Assembly (NCBI GenBank): GCA_031549195.1
Contig: JAVBQF010000005.1
Coordinates: forward strand, 36,049-100,048
Reading direction: 5' to 3'
Source of the DNA: JAVBQF01 sp031549195
Lineage (GTDB): Bacteria; Bacillota_I; Bacilli_A; RF39; UBA660
DNA: 64,000 bases
The notes beneath the pieces are model-generated. The model saw only the letters and a program-made list of their open reading frames with translations. It searched no databases and had not been told where the DNA came from. Positions 63,037 through 64,000 of this stretch are shown here, in pieces. The position numbers and the translations under genes were made by a program. How positions within the stretch are numbered: position 1 is the first letter of the stretch; each line of letters starts with the position of its first letter.

Positions 63037-64000
63037 AGACACCTTCTTTTATAACATCTTTTTCATTTATAATTGATGAATTAGCATTCTTTATTAAATC
63101 AAATACTAATATGGAATTAGATACGCTTAATAACTTATCCGCATATTCATTATTCTTTGTAATATCTTCTTCATTAAAAGTAGAATTATTTAATACAAAG
63201 TATTCATTTTTCTGATTGTTATAATATACATTATTGGTTAACCAGTTACCTGTTGGAAATACTACTATATTATTTTCCTTACTAGTAAATATATCTTGAC
63301 CTAACGCATATTTATTGAAAAAACCAAACATATTACCAAGAGTTGGCATAACATCATACATTCCCATTACATTATTATAGGTTCCTTTTTCTTTTCCTTC
63401 ATTTGTCCATATAATAAGAGGTACTTTTCTATTTAATTCATATTGATAATCACCAAACTCTACATAATTAGGATCATCTTCTGATAATATATCATTTGTT
63501 TCCTTATCATAATTATAGAGCCTTACAAAATCATTTTGAGGAAGTCTAGCATCATGGTCGCCATATAATACAATAACAGTATTATCTAAAAGACCTTTTT
63601 CTTCTAATTCTTTAAAAAACAATCCCAATGCATAATCAGCATAATGAACTGACTTCAAATAGTTACCTAGTTTAGTACCTTCCATATAAGGATAGACTAC
63701 TTCTTCATATTCACCGGTTTCCTCATTATAAGCATTCCCTTTTACACTTACATCAAACTCTCCATATTTATCTGTTTCAGAGAATGGAGTATGATTGGTA
63801 AGCATTATAAATGTACCGTAGTAATTTTTATTTTCATTTGCGATTACTTCTAACTTTTCAACAGATTGACTGAAAAACGATACATCTGATAACCCAAGTC
63901 CAATTACTTCATCAATTATATAATCATTCTTAGCATACAACTTATCATATCCAAGATTTCTATGCATTATTCTTCTATTCCAATAATCTCCATTATTACC
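63029..64000 (-). CDS. LtaS-like sulfatase-fold phosphoglycerol transferase, C-terminal part
   Basis: The last 323 residues of a protein that begins beyond the right edge. At the edge the frame reads NNGDYWNRRIMHRNLGYDK, as in lipoteichoic acid synthase (FHGNxxxFWNR). FIMLTNHTPFS and VLYGDHDARLPQND supply metal and substrate residues of the extracellular alkaline-phosphatase fold. LtaS polymerises glycerol phosphate onto lipids; other relatives transfer phosphoglycerol or phosphoethanolamine. Any internal ATG (as at 63967) is not the start. Confidence 0.88.
   Translation of the reverse strand, partial: GNNGDYWNRRIMHRNLGYDKLYAKNDYIIDEVIGLGLSDVSFFSQSVEKLEVIANENKNYYGTFIMLTNHTPFSETDKYGEFDVSVKGNAYNEETGEYEEVVYPYMEGTKLGNYLKSVHYADYALGLFFKELEEKGLLDNTVIVLYGDHDARLPQNDFVRLYNYDKETNDILSEDDPNYVEFGDYQYELNRKVPLIIWTNEGKEKGTYNNVMGMYDVMPTLGNMFGFFNKYALGQDIFTSKENNIVVFPTGNWLTNNVYYNNQKNEYFVLNNSTFNEEDITKNNEYADKLLSVSNSILVFDLIKNANSSIINEKDVIKEGVYE

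Noticed and set aside
1..64000. Near absence of TGA stop codons, suggesting TGA read as Trp
   Set aside because: sufD ends in TGA at 13843, directly followed by the sufS ribosome-binding site; reading through would destroy the spacing. The proteins also use TGG for Trp and have normal lengths. The rarity of TGA fits low GC content.
1..64000. tRNA, rRNA, CRISPR arrays, insertion sequences
   Set aside because: Looked for on both strands by eye; no cloverleaf sequence, repeat-spacer pattern or transposase was found. A covariance search would be needed to exclude small RNAs.

Overview
The window comes from a low-GC, spore-forming member of the Bacillota, most like a Bacilli-type lineage, probably uncultured. 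The evidence is very AT-rich DNA, strong AGGAGG ribosome-binding sites, a class B RNase P RNA next to gpsB, a sufCDSUB operon, paired RNase J and RNase Y, and several spore genes: spoIVA, spoVIF, an alpha/beta-type SASP and two YjcZ-type micro-proteins. Genus cannot be judged from the sequence. Standard genetic code fits. No rRNA, tRNA, CRISPR array or insertion sequence was recognised.

Positions 1-5743 look like the right-hand end of an integrated element. It holds a large serine recombinase, a 33-residue companion ORF, a small membrane protein, a Fic protein with a fused antitoxin-like N-terminus, a Cys-rich small protein, a MazG-like pyrophosphohydrolase, and a PD-(D/E)XK/DUF2075 helicase-like protein. 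Its edge coincides with the abrupt end of a D,D-carboxypeptidase gene (5744-6382) that stops just before its KTG box. The element therefore appears to sit inside that gene.

From 6.4 to 22 kb the window is mostly housekeeping: VanY-like carboxypeptidase, pyrimidine phosphorylase, metallophosphoesterase, XRE regulator, an ssb gene that seems to start with ATT, the sufCDSUB operon, an ornithine-cyclodeaminase-like enzyme, a CDP-alcohol phosphatidyltransferase, a HIT protein, two YjcZ micro-proteins, PrsA, VanZ, RecX and RNA polymerase omega. From 22.3 to 32 kb it is devoted to the cell surface: an Alg14/Alg13-like glycosyltransferase pair with a polytopic protein and GtrB, then a plus-strand operon encoding a dockerin-bearing glucosaminidase, a membrane-anchored cohesin protein and an LCP ligase with PASTA repeats. 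These three could form a membrane-tethered wall-remodelling complex.

From 32 to 46 kb it carries RNA and DNA metabolism and division genes: rnjA, rny, recA with a LexA-like box, pgsA, rodZ, rnpB, gpsB, recU with a class A PBP, then cca-dnaD-nth-zip, and hup. From 46 to 64 kb it has a GtrII-like protein behind a large inverted repeat, spoIVA with a SigE-like promoter, a CYTH protein, a DUF5305/SipW-like signal peptidase/TasA-like export cluster, spoVIF, der, peptide deformylase, YmaF, ackA-nrnA-ysxC, a SASP gene with a good SigG-type promoter, thiI, a membrane-anchored protein and the 3' part of an LtaS-like gene that runs off the right edge.
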